In this document: one piece after another, positions 33,203 to 44,307 of the stretch
How positions within the stretch are numbered: the stretch's first letter is position 1
Layout of the letters: each line of letters opens with the position of its first letter
From: Chrysoporthe austroafricana
Lineage: Eukaryota; Ascomycota; Sordariomycetes; Diaporthales; Cryphonectriaceae
NCBI GenBank assembly: GCA_001051155.2
Contig: JYIP02000003.1
Span: 4,402,001 to 4,466,000, forward strand
Length of the DNA: 64,000 nt
Reading direction: 5' to 3'
The notes under the pieces: model-generated
Told to the model about the DNA's origin: nothing
Databases searched by the model: none
The model's input: only the letters and a program-made list of their open reading frames with translations
Program-made: the position numbers and the translations under genes

Positions 33203-35125
33203 TCATTTGCATTCGATCAGACACCTGTGCCCCTTCGGCGTTGTGAACGAAATCATCTCCGGCTCCATATCACTGTCAGACATGCCGGCCAATGTTGAGA
33301 TCCGGGCATGCGGAAAGGCACGGAAGAAATGGGCCGCGCCTAGACGAAGTTCCATACGAGCTAGATGGATACCAAGACATGCTATGGTCGCACCGAATGT
33401 TAGTAATAAGCCCCCAGGGGACTCTTGAAATTGAATAGGAGACTACTTCGGACTTACTTCGAGCACCTCCGCCCCAGGCCATCATTGCTATCCTCATCTC
33501 CGTCGACGGGTTCGTCCATCGCTCTGGGTAGAATACGGCGGGATTTGGGAAGATCTTCGGGTCGCGGTGCACTTGTATTGTTCTCAGTCAGTAATTGTTT
33601 CCCCTGATATCCGCTTCTTGAGGCGGCACGGAACTTCACAGGACTGATTAGAGTACTGAATGACTCTTGTCATGGAGTCGTGATGATCTCTGGGCAGGGA
33701 GAAGTCACTCACTGCTGTATGCCTGGCAGCTTACTGTCGTTCCAGCAGGAATCCAGTGTCCGGCGATTTCGGCACCCTCGGGAGGCACAGTCCTCAGCAG
33801 ACCGCCGGCAACAGCAGGATATAGCCGCAGGGTCTCCTCGATGACTTGGTTCAGGTAGCTCAACCTTTTGAGGTGCCTATCGTCGAACCCATCCGGCACC
33901 TCATCAAGTTCTTCTAACAGCTGGACCCTGACCTCCGGGTGTCGGCACACGGACCAAACCAGATACGTGAGCGTGCCGGCGGTGGTATCGGTGCCGTTTG
34001 CGAGGAAGGTCACAGCATTGCTTACGACCTCGAGCGGGTCGAGGTTTTCCTGGTCCTGCTCGACGAGGAACTTCGCGAAGAGAGACGGTGGCGGGCTATC
34101 TGGGTTAGTTTTGACCATGTCCCTATGTTTCGAGAGAATCTCCTCGGAACGCTGGAACATCTTCTTCCTAGACATGCAAGCCCTGGTAACCGGTCCCAGA
34201 GAAATATACTCAGCTACCGGGATGATGAAGGGGAGGATGATGCGGGCTATGGTTAAAATGGACCCGTCTTGTAGCTCTTCGATGAACTCGTCTTTCTAAA
34301 TCAAGTCGTTAGAAGACACAGGGTTATCCATGAGGTCGAGTATATGGATTTTGTGATGTAATTACCTTTCCGTTTTCCAATATTGCAAGGGACTGCCCAA
34401 GAGCTAGTTCCCCAGAGATATCAGCCGTCGTTAAGGTCCACCACTTGTAGATATCGGAGGAGCCTTCCTTTCTTGTCTCTTCCCCAATTCTCTGGATGGC
34501 TAGCCCAATCTTCGAGTTCACTGAAGGGTACATCTGGGCCACGGCACTCTCAGATAGTACCGGCTCTAGAAGCTTTCGGTGCCGTCTATGCACCTCCACT
34601 TCTGCTGTACTGAAGACGTTGGGCGCAGCAGACCCCATGAATGCCTCGTACAGATACGACTTGACGAATCTCTCTTCAACGTTGTAGATCTGGTTCAAGG
34701 CAGCCATGTCCCAGAAGCACACTTGATTTGGACCGACCCTCACTACAGGCCCTGAGCGAAGTAAGCACATGGATCCAGGGCTGTACTAAAAGTTACATTC
34801 GTGATAAATATATAAATGGCACATACCATACTTCTGAAAGAGCGAGTGCACGTATGCAGGCTGCGTTCCCTTCACCAATTCTGCCCAGAATGGGATATTA
34901 CTCCATTTCGAGATCCAAGTTCCAGGGAGGCGGGATAGAGGGTGCTGCTCAACGCGAATCCATTGCTGTATATTTGTTTTAGACCTTCATGAAGCTTGGA
35001 CAGTCTGGACGTTACTGCATGGTCTATTTACCTACATGGATGAACACCGCAACCGCAACTGCGGAAAGCAGCCACCACGCTTCGGTGAGGTACCACAACG
35101 TGGTGAGGATGTCGTGGCCGTTCAT
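33203..35125 (-). CDS. Cytochrome P450 monooxygenase
   Basis: Six exons on the minus strand (35036-35125, 34827-34965, 34366-34751, 33713-34295, 33458-33571, 33203-33381) give 496 residues. The N-terminus has one membrane anchor (WWLLSAVAVAVFIH). The I-helix is ANGTDTTAG (304-312). The K-helix ExxR is Glu359/Arg362 in EETLRLYP. The meander is FYPERW (413-418). The heme loop is AWGGGARTCLG with Cys439 as the iron ligand; the usual first Phe is Trp. The heme-loop Thr codon is split by the last intron. This fits an ER-bound microsomal P450 of the kind used in fungal secondary metabolism or detoxification. No synthase gene lies nearby, so the pathway is unknown. Confidence 0.94.
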
Positions 35126-37185
35126 TTGTGTATCGTCGATCGACGGCTCTCATTCACAGCTTTTCTGAGATCTTGATGGAAGAGGGGATTGGACAAGATC
35201 AATAGACACGCCGCATCTAGGCTCTTGACACGAAATGTCGTTCGAGTACGTATTTTCGTGTGCAACAACGCAGTAAGTCGTTTTGAGCCACGCACCTTGA
35301 TCACCTATAGCAAGCTTACCATTAGGGCACAGCCAAGTGGGTGGACCGTGTAACCCCTGGGCCCGCTCAGGGCTGGATACCATAGTATGGAGGAACGAAC
35401 TGCTGTCTCATTTCTGTGGGGACCCAACTCACCGCCGCCGCCACGTGTAGTATCCACTTGTCGAGCAGCTGTCTGTAACAGAGAAGCTCGGAAGAATTCA
35501 AAGATTCGCTATGCGCTTCGAGAGATTGTTATCACGGCTCGCTACCGTCTAATCAATATGAAAGTAGAGTAATTAATGAACCTCGATTCCGCGGTCAGGG
35601 ACAGTCGTAGTCAGTCTGCACATCTTACTTAAATCTTATTCGTGTTCGCTGAACAAGCAGCGGTGATGATGGGATACTGTTTTTGAAGGCTGTATTGGCA
35701 CGAGATACGCTCGCAATGTTGTATTAGCTACGGGCTGAATGCTGTTTTATTCGTATTTTAAAGGTTTATCATTTTCAGGTCAGCGGCAGCCCAGACCTCA
35801 AACCCTTCACGAATTGTGTGATGAGGAGTGGCGTATCGTAACTATATATCATGCCGTCTTCATCTTTGCGTTGTACTCGAAAAACATCAAAAGTTTGGGA
35901 AGAAAAGAAGCTATCGGACCAGCAGAAGATTATACGTGATGTACGAATGGACCGAAGTCCGCTCCCCCCCCCTGACAGTCACAAATTGACTTTCACCTCA
36001 GCTCCCAGAGATTCTCACACCCGCCACAAAAAGCAGTTTCCCAGAAAGAATCACAGCGAAACTCTAGTAAAGATATGACAGATTTCTCGTAGACGTTCTT
36101 ATTCTAATATGAGGCCAAAGTATACAAAGATTGATTAGATCAAACTCGAGGGGGTGCAACCACCATCTCTTCGCATATGATCGGTACTAATGACGAGATT
36201 CTTCGGATAAATACTGACCGAGGTCTTATTTTTTTTCTTCTAACACCCTTCAAGAGGGCTGTTCCCAGTCGGGTCGATCTCATGAGCCTTTATAGCCCTA
36301 CTTTTAATCTTGAAATAGTAATCGGGCAGTCCTGTGGAGGTAGGCATGGCTCAAGCTAGGGACCAGGTTGTAGATAGAGTCTGGCTACACTGTATAGTGG
36401 GTGGTCTTAATATTCTGGGAGTGAATGAGCTGACAGAGATTGTTTGATGGGAGATCCATGCCTCCTATTTAACAGACGCCTGTGTACAATGTAATTTGTG
36501 ATCGCCCTCATGAGCTAGGCTGATTTACCAGTGTGAAGGTCCGGTTCACACTTCGCAGCCTAGTCTCAATCTATATTTGAATCGTTCGATGAAGATGTAT
36601 AGGAATAAGACGGCGGATAGCAGGAAAAACAAGGTTTTATTGTTCTGTGTTGCGCTCAAATGTCGGCAATAAGGCGACCGGCAGCGAGAGCACCCTCTCC
36701 TCGGGACAACGGAATCCGAAGTGAACAAATAAAACAACAAGCAGTCCAGGATGCCCAAAAAATCTACTGGACTCAAATGCACTCTCGGGAACGCCCCCTT
36801 TAAAAGTTCATATCCTGCATACTCAACCAGATGTCCAATACGCGCTAAAGTCACCTCCTAAGTCCGGGGTGCAGCTCGGATGCCATAAAAACGGGATGGG
36901 AGCCCCGGAATGGGAAGCTGGCTAATTACCTACCTAAGTAATCGCCTCTCCAAATGCAGCCAAGACGACATGTCGAAAGCGAAGGCACACACTCAATAAT
37001 GAGCAGTGGATATAGCCTCGGCATACATCATGGCAGCATGGCGCTCGGTCTTAAAACATTAAGATCGAGGGTGTCGAAACGCAGGCATACATAAACCTCG
37101 AGGGTCCCACGGTGATAACACAACGACAGCCGTCATGGATCCGAGTATTAGTCTTTACAAGACAACATCCAGGCTGACAAACATG
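35126..37185. other. A+T-rich intergenic stretch, possible transposon remnant
   Basis: About 2 kb, visibly richer in A+T than the rest of the window, with no gene. Around 36226-36280 the minus strand reads TGTTAGAAGAAAAAAAATAA preceded by a purine-containing GAAGGG. This resembles the start of a Copia-type LTR after a polypurine tract, but I could not find the matching second end. Treat as unresolved. Confidence 0.3.
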
Positions 37186-38341
37186 GTTCGACTCACCCTC
37201 CTCCCTATCCTAACTCTCTCCACGGTGGCATTGGACATCCCAACCAGCCGCGCGGCCACCGACTGCGATGACGCCCACATCTTCCTCGCGCGCGGCACGT
37301 GGGAGGACTATCCGGGCCGACAGATCAGCGTTGTGTACGCGATCTGCAATGGCATGGGGACGGCCACTTGCGACTATGAGGACATCAAGTATCCTGCGTC
37401 GCTGCTGGCACCCCCGTGTGAGTCTGCTCACCCTTCCCCAAGTCATCAGGCTAGGCACGAGCTCGAATACACGTGTCCAATCGATTCAATACGAATTCCC
37501 AGTGCCTTCGTAACAAAGATGTCCAATAAGAATAGGGAACAGGAGGAAATACCGTCAGGATATATGGTTGGTCGATGCTGATAGAGAACCGACAGACTGT
37601 GACTCCGAAGGTCTCGGCGTGACACACGGCACGCACCAGATCACCGAGTACGCAAGCAAGTGCCCCGATTCCCAGCTCGTTTTATCGGGATACTCCCAGC
37701 TAGGACTGCTCTATTTCTTTGTCCTTACTCGTAATAAAAAAAGAGGGAAGAGTGGCCCGAGGGGGGATATAGTTCCCTTTTTTCCAAGTAACCATATCCA
37801 TCACAGGGCGCTCAAGTCGTCGGCAACATCTTGGGCGGCCAGTCAGGAGGGTCGACGGGCTGCACCGAGCAGAACGGAACGGGCTTCGACCCAACTACCT
37901 CACCAGCGACGAACAGTAAGTACCTGATCTAGACTACGGGGTAGAAGAAACACGCTGCCCGGGGCGGGTACCAGTACTCACAGCCGGCGGCACAGTCAAA
38001 GCAGTGACGCTTTTCGGCGACGTGACACATGTCGCCAACCAGACGTACAATACGGCCAACGGTAGTGCTGATAACGGGGTAAGTAACGTCCTTGAAACGA
38101 TTCACCGAAACTTGGAGGCAGAGAGACGATACTGAGAAAACACTCCGGGCAACAGATCTATCCGCGCACTGGAACGCAGCTTCAGCGCCTGAACACAGGG
38201 TATTCTAGTGTGCTGCAGTCTTGGTGCCTGTCGGATGACCCCGTCTGTGCTCTGGGCGATGATGATGCTGCACATACGTCGTACTTTGATATGTTCTCGC
38301 AGGCGGCTAGGGACTGGGTGCTGGCCAAGTTGACATTGTAA
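37186..38341 (+). CDS. Secreted cutinase/acetylxylan-esterase family protein (CE5), one aberrant splice donor
   Basis: Five coding exons are needed to give the family fold: start-37417, 37596-37699, 37807-37915, 37984-38078, 38156-38341. I start at ATG 37186 (A at -3), which begins a clean signal peptide (MVRLTLLPILTLSTVALDIP). An in-frame ATG at 37135 would add 17 residues. The mature part has HIFLARGTWED, the nucleophile GYSQGAQVVG, and the C-terminal SDDPVCALGDDD and AHTSYFDMF blocks holding Asp and His. It would be about 241 residues and would hydrolyse cutin or acetylated xylan outside the cell. The nucleophile motif forms only if the second intron starts with CT at 37700 instead of GT. 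If that donor is dead the gene makes no active enzyme. Confidence 0.82.
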
Positions 38342-38518
38342 AGTTGTTCACACCACGGCCATGCGCTTGATCATTATCTTGCTGTATCGTATGAGAGCCA
38401 TGTTGGCAGCTGATAATCAATGATCCGAGCTGTTCGTCTTGTATCTTTGTATCACTGCTTCCGACATTCACCCGCTCCACTTGCCTGACCGTACCGGATA
38501 CGACATGCCCGATAACTC

Positions 38519-41178
38519 CTAAGGAGTCCCAGGAGTGGATATCGCAATTGTCGGCACGATCCACCACTCATGATAGCCATCCTCTGGCCCAGGAACCTTG
38601 ACATCGACTTTGATCTCCTGGCCCTTGTCACGCGCATCAATCACTCTCTTAAGTGTCGACACCGCCAGCCCCGCCTGGATGGCGCTCTTAAACCCACCCC
38701 GCGTAGCCTGCAGCCATCGACCATGGCACTGCGCCGTGAAGGCCTCTTTCTCGCCGAATTTTGTCAGTACTTCGTAGCCTTTCTTGGCGCCCGCCACTGC
38801 GCTTTCGGCGGTGCTGAGCAGCGCCGCGACTGACTTGTCTTCTTGTTTTGCGGACCGCGAGAACTCGGGGTAGGTCGGCAGCTCTGGGAGCTCGATGGGT
38901 ATAAATGGCCTCATGCGGATCTCGTAGCGTAGGTCATCTGTGGAGTAGGGTCGTGGAGGTGGGCTGAGAAGGTTGAGCCGGTCATATATCAGTGTATAAA
39001 TGGATGACAGGGCGTCAGCGAGCTCCCATGTGACGGCGGCTTCGAGAAGCGTTGAGCGGAGGAAAGATAGCGAGCGTGTAACTTGTTGCTCTCGCGCCGC
39101 GATCGTCGGGGCTGATCTTGCACGAAGCTCATTTAACGCCCGCACGGCAAACGCTTTGATGCGCTCGACGTGACCGGCTCGAATGCGTGCGAGGTAGCTG
39201 AGGTACCAGTACATGCCCGCAAGCTCGTCTGGCTGGTACACTTCCAATTCGAAGCCGAGCTGGACGATCCACTCCATGAGACGAAGCTTGTATAGGTATG
39301 CCCACGATGAGAGTGGCAGAGAATAGGTCGGTCTGGCACTGCCGGTGCCGAAGGGTTGGTAAGATAAGGGCTTCTCGTCGACCGCCACCTGGAGAAGCTG
39401 GTCCACTTCTTCAGCGTCTGCTTGAACAGCCTCCCAGTCTTGTATTGCGTGACATAATGTTCGTCTGACTCTGCAACGGTTCTGACAGAATGCCCTGAAG
39501 ACGTCCAGGTAGGATTGCGCTGCTCTTTGCCGAAAGACTTCCATCTGATGCGCTATGGCGTATCTCGGGTCATTGACAGCCTCGACATTATCGTTTTCGC
39601 CATCAAGAAGCCGGCTAGAGGGTAGAACGATAAGGGATAAGTCGTCATCAAAGACCTGCCGGATGCTTAGCGAGCCGAGCAACACCATGTCTTTGAAAAC
39701 GTAGTTTTGTAATAGGGTCCGGATGTAAACCAGAGGTTGTGGCTTCTTCGCTTGGAAAGTAAGGATAAAGTTCTGCGCGCATGTTAGCCATGAAATTAAC
39801 TCCATGCAGACCGATCACGGCATACCAAGAGACTTTGTGAGTCAGTGTAATTAAGCACATCAGCGACCTCGAGGCCGTCCACGGCGAGCCGTCTGAAGTG
39901 CGAGATTGCCTCCTCAAAGCTCAGCTGGACGATCGGCCGCGGTGGCATCGTGCTAGCCAAGCGCCGTTGGAGCTTTGCGCTGAAGAATTGGGGACATGGA
40001 GTACCAAGCGAGTGGGACTTTGAAATGGGATCCAGGATGGCTCCCATTTCCACCCAGGGTGTCTTGAGAGATTCAGGGTGAGTTCTGAGCTCGGAGAGCT
40101 CGATGGCCCGGAGGAACGCGTATCTCAGCTCGAGCCTGAAATCCAGAGCCTGGGCGATCTCCGCACCGAGCTCACGCGACATACCGTGGACAACATCCCG
40201 AGCATCTCGAATCTCGTCAAAGATCTCCTTCCCGGGGATGTTGTCTAGGAGGGAGCGGTGATAGGTATTTGTCACGAAATCCTCTTCCTGTCACGTACTC
40301 AGTCGTCACGAACGTTTCAATCAAGAAGCAGAAGATCTCACCTCATAGTAATGCTCAAACTTGATGCGCTCGTTGACAAACCGGCACGCTTTGAGCAAGC
40401 CCAGACAATACGCCCTCAAGATGCGGAGCATACGATCTGCGTGAGCATCGTCGCCCTCGATACGTGTGAAGTAAGCATCCTCTAGCTTGTCAGGCGGGGG
40501 CATCATGATCGACTCTAGATGAATGCTGGTGAATAACGTCTGAGACAGCGGATATCCCAGGTGCCAAGCCATCTGATTTCGCGTTAGCGATGAGACTGAT
40601 ATTCCTAGGCAGGAACACGCATACCTCGTGGCAGAGCAGTTGATCGATGATCCCGAGTACCTCCTCTGGCATGAGAGTGACATCAACCTTGAGCTTCTCG
40701 TCTAAAGACTCTCCCGGGGCGAGGCAGCCGCTGTCCATCTTGGGATCCATGATCTATAGACGTCAGCATCCCACTGTAAGGAGACCTGGCGCGCAGCTCA
40801 AGCCGGTGGACTCTGGATATACCTCGAGAGCCCCGACGGACTCGAAGAGAGTGAAATAGCCATCCTTGACCAGCTCGCCAGGCTCGAGCGCTGTGCATCA
40901 GTCAGTCTGGGTTGCATTGGCGTTGGGAATCTGGGGGAAGCAGACTCTTGGCAGCTGCAGCAAACTGCTCTGTGATGTCCGTAGTGACAACAGCCTCACT
41001 GGTGATCTTTGGCGGGGGAGGCACCTCAGGATCTAGATCTGCTGTAGTCTGGTACTGGTTGCCCGTGATAGAGAGGCTGTCGAACACTGAAAAACGGATC
41101 AGCGGCTTGATGAGGTGAGCGGATGCACGGTGTTGGAGGCTCCATATTACCACTGCTCATGCTAGACTCGTCCATCAT
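38519..41178 (-). CDS. MAK10: N-alpha-acetyltransferase 35, NatC auxiliary subunit (Mak10)
   Basis: Seven exons on the minus strand (41151-41178, 40946-41086, 40823-40890, 40625-40753, 40342-40572, 39826-40287, 38519-39772) encode about 770 residues. All six introns are 52-69 bp with good borders. The diagnostic block TLEPGELVKDGYFTLFESVG followed by IMDPKMDSGC is the Mak10/NAA35 N-terminal signature. A long alpha-helical repeat region follows. The subunit anchors the Naa30 catalytic subunit to the ribosome for acetylation of Met-hydrophobic N-termini. The first exon (MMDESSMSSG) is short; the start could lie further upstream if another intron exists. The C-terminal WWIVPTIAISTPGTP end fits a complete gene. 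Confidence 0.93.
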
Positions 41179-41799
41179 CTTGCCCTTTGCAGACTCGCGA
41201 GATTCAGTATCGTGTGCTATCTCATCAGTATGGCATGGTGTCGGCGCTGAGAACGAGTTCAAGTTGGGAATATGTTTACCGTGGTGAGGTGTCTGGCTGT
41301 GACCGTGCAGAGAGCCGGGTAAGGAAAGCCTAGCCTAAACGACCAACATCGGACCGCATCGGGTAGAGATTTGTCCAAGTAGCCGGTGTTCCACCACGAT
41401 GCAGCCATCAACTTCGGCAACGAACCATGGTACCTGGCGACGCTGCGTTTGAGAGTAAAGGGAGGAAACCAAGGCTTGAAAATTCGACGCTTGTTAATTT
41501 ATCGTAACTTGATGCGGGAAATGCGAGTGCCCATGTCGCGATTGCCGGTCTTGGCCGGATAACCCCAAAGTCTACAGTACAACATCACAAGATAGCATGA
41601 TTTGACGTTTTGTGTGTCGACGGCTTGTCTGTTCTAATGCTTCTGCTCTCGGTGCACATCCAGCCCTTCCCTCAGGCAATCGATATCGACCCTTGAGCAT
41701 CCCAGCCCGATGTCCCTCGAGATCTCTGCACTCCGTCATTCCAGAGTGCCTCCGTCTAAAAGCCTCTTGTCGCCCACAGCCCGCCTCCATTCTCCTTTA
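41179..41799. other. Promoter side of MAK10 and 3' flank of ATP15
   Basis: An ATG at about 41407 on the minus strand opens a 40-codon frame up to a GTAAAC donor-like site. It cannot be joined in frame to the Mak10 exon with the acceptors I see. Otherwise no gene. Confidence 0.4.
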
Positions 41800-42194
41800 T
41801 TACGAGGATGATCCAGCCGACTCAGCCATAGCAGCAGCATTCGCCTGCGCAAGGTTCTTTGCTTCGCCCTGCTTGCCGTTCTGTCCAGCGATCGTCAGCG
41901 GCGTTCCTCCCCGTACCCCACGTTCGTCGCCCATCTAGCCACGTCGCAACTCACCTCCCACTTGGAGAACCGCAGCTCCATCTCGCCCCGGCGCTCAGCG
42001 GCAAGTCTCTTGTCGTCCTTCAGGCTTCGGCGCACGACGCGGCCCGCGACGGCCAGGTAGCGGTTGTAGCTGGTGGGCGCGATTTCGATCGTCAGTTCTC
42101 CGGCTTTTCCTCCAAACCACCCACGGCTTCGCGCAACTCGTAGCCGGGTCAGGTGAACTCACGTAATGCCTGCGGCTTTCCACGCGAACGACAT
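41800..42194 (-). CDS. ATP15: ATP synthase subunit epsilon, mitochondrial
   Basis: Three small exons (42163-42194, 41955-42069, 41800-41880) give 75 residues. The start MSFAWKAAGITYNRYLAVAG and the following VVRRSLKDDKR and MELRFSKWENGKQGE are the recognised features of the fungal F1 epsilon subunit. This is the small central-stalk subunit, not the bacterial-type epsilon. It sits at the foot of the gamma stalk in the matrix-side F1 sector. Both introns start GTGAGT and have CTGAC-type branch points. It is transcribed divergently from TMA46, with 380 bp between start codons. Confidence 0.96.
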
Positions 42195-42574
42195 CTTGAA
42201 TGCTTGGGGGGGGGGGTGTTGGGGAGGTTGGGGTGTTGAAAGGTTGCCAATCCAGTCTGTTGCTAAAACAGCTCAGGAACCGCTTGCTCGGGATCGGCCT
42301 TCCGCTGGATCACGTGCAGCTGGTCCGTTTTATTCCGCTCCAAAGCTGCGTCATCGAGCGTAATTTACGTATCTTTCAACCACTCTGCGTCCTGGGCTGT
42401 TGAATCGTCTCGCAGCAATCCACTTTTTTCCTGTCCAACATCTTGAAGATTCGAAAGTTGCAACCCCGCCCCCACCTCTTCCAGACAGGCGATCACAGCG
42501 TCTGGAAGCAGCGGACAGCTTTTCAAGACGCGCATCACTTTGCTTTCCAGCGTCCCTGCCACCAACCGCCCATC
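42195..42574. promoter_or_regulatory. Bidirectional promoter between ATP15 and TMA46
   Basis: 380 bp between divergent start codons. Contains an 11-G tract at 42206-42216 just upstream of the ATP15 start and a C/T-rich stretch before the TMA46 start. It has to serve both genes because no other gene lies between them. Individual factor sites were not identified. Confidence 0.6.
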
Positions 42575-43880
42575 ATGCCTCCCAAGAAGGCCGACAAGGC
42601 TCCGGCCAAGAAGGTCGACGCCAAGAAGGCCGTCGACGACAAGACCTTTGGCATGAAGAACAAGAAGGGCGGCGCGGCGCAGAAGCAGATCAAGCAGATG
42701 CAGGCGCAGGCTAAGAGCGGGGGTACAGCGGAGCAGAAGAAGAAAGAGGCCGAGAAGGCCCAGCGCGAGAGGGAGAAGAAGGCCGCCGAGGAGGCAAAGA
42801 GGGAGCAGGAGGCCTTGCTCAACAAGCCCGCCCAGGTGCAGAAGGTGCCGTTCGGTGTCGACCCCAAGACGGTTCTGTGTATCTTCCACAAGAAGGGCAA
42901 TTGCGAGAAGGGAAAGAAGTGCAAGTTCTCTCACGACTTGGAGCTGGACAGGAAGACGGACAAGAAGAGCTTGTATCAAGACACGAGACAAGAAGAGGAT
43001 GAGAAGAAGAAGGCTGAGACGTCGGCGGACTGGGATGAGGATAAGCTGCGGTCTGTCGTCTTATCCAAGAAGGGCAACCAACGGACCACGACGGACAAGG
43101 TCTGCAAATACTTCATTCAGGCCATCGAGGATGGTAAGTACGGGTGGTTCTGGATCTGCCCGAACGGGGGCGATAAGTGCATGTACAAGCATGCTCTTCC
43201 ACCAGGGTAAGTTCTCCCGAAGGTTGTTTCTCCACCGAAGACATTTGCTCATACTTGATGCAGGTTCGTCCTCAAGACGAAGGAACAGCGAGCAGCGGAG
43301 AAGGCCCTGATGGATAAGTCTCCATTAAAGACACTAACGCTGGAGGAATTTTTGGAGTCTGAACGGCACAAGCTTACTGGCAAACTGACGCCTGTGACGC
43401 CCGAATCTTTTGCGGAGTGGAAGAAGAAACGTCTTGATAAGAAGGCCGCGGAAGAACAGGTAGGATCCTGTGTTGAAACATTGATTTACCTAGTGTCATG
43501 CTATCACGTACTGACTAGAATCGTGACAGGCCCGCAAAGCCAAGGAAGCAACAGGTCGTGCCCTGTTCGAGAGCGGCAACTGGCGCACACAAAGCGACGA
43601 CGAGGCTTCAGATTCGGACGACGACGCCGACGACGCCGACGACGACGATGCGTGGAATTTGGAGAAGCTTCGGCAGGAGACGGAGGCCATACGTCAGAGG
43701 AAAGAAGACGAACGGCTCGCGAAGGAGTTTGGCGTTTCTCTACCAACTGAGGAAGCGCAAGGCGACGCAGAGTCAGGCCCGTCTGCAGACGCTCCAGACG
43801 CGGCGGAGGATAATGAGGCTGGACCATCAGGAGCAGCCGCTGAGACGAATGGTACTGCTGAAGCGACCGCCGCCACATGA
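42575..43880 (+). CDS. TMA46: CCCH zinc-finger protein Tma46 (DFRP1/ZC3H15 family)
   Basis: Three exons (42575-43206, 43264-43459, 43530-43880) give 392 residues. The first ~90 residues are Lys/Glu/Ala-rich ([29 protein letters not shown]). Two CCCH fingers follow: Cys102-Cys110-Cys116-His120 ([19 protein letters not shown]) and Cys177-Cys195-Cys202-His206. The DFRP region comes next ([40 protein letters not shown]), which binds the DRG-family GTPase Rbg1. The C-terminus has an Asp-rich patch and an Ala/Glu-rich tail. The protein associates with translating ribosomes and stabilises its GTPase partner. Length agrees with fungal orthologues. Confidence 0.95.
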
Positions 43881-44307
43881 AAAGAGCATGGGAACTTTGT
43901 GGAACTAAATCATATCGGACTGGATGGGCGGACCTGACTCCACGCCAACGGGATCATATTGGCGTCGCACCTCATGACAAGTTTCCAGGTGCACACCAAA
44001 TGAATGGCTGCCACCTATGGATGGCATCGCCGACATGAGAGCGGTCGCGCTCGTCTGTCCGAGAGTATACTTTTCTTCTCACTACAGCCACGGCCTGGGT
44101 AGTTGAACGGAGAGAATGAGCTATATCACCAGCCTAGGCATTGGGAGGCGTAGGAGTACGTCAATGAATTGCATCTACGCCTAAGCCTCCAAGAATTGGA
44201 AGACCACCCAGAGCAAGAGAGCACTGGACCCACGTCATCTTCACTATCTGTTCTCATTCGTCTGATGCTGTGGAAATCATTTGAAATCCGACCATGGGCC
44301 CCCATCT
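43881..44307. other. Convergent 3' flanks of TMA46 and the SDR gene
   Basis: No coding sequence recognised in this 427-bp spacer. Confidence 0.5.

Noticed and set aside
40950..41410. An upstream coding exon for MAK10 beginning near 41407
   Set aside because: The 40-codon frame ends at a GTAAAC site, but every acceptor before the MMDESS exon gives the wrong phase, so the start at 41178 is kept.
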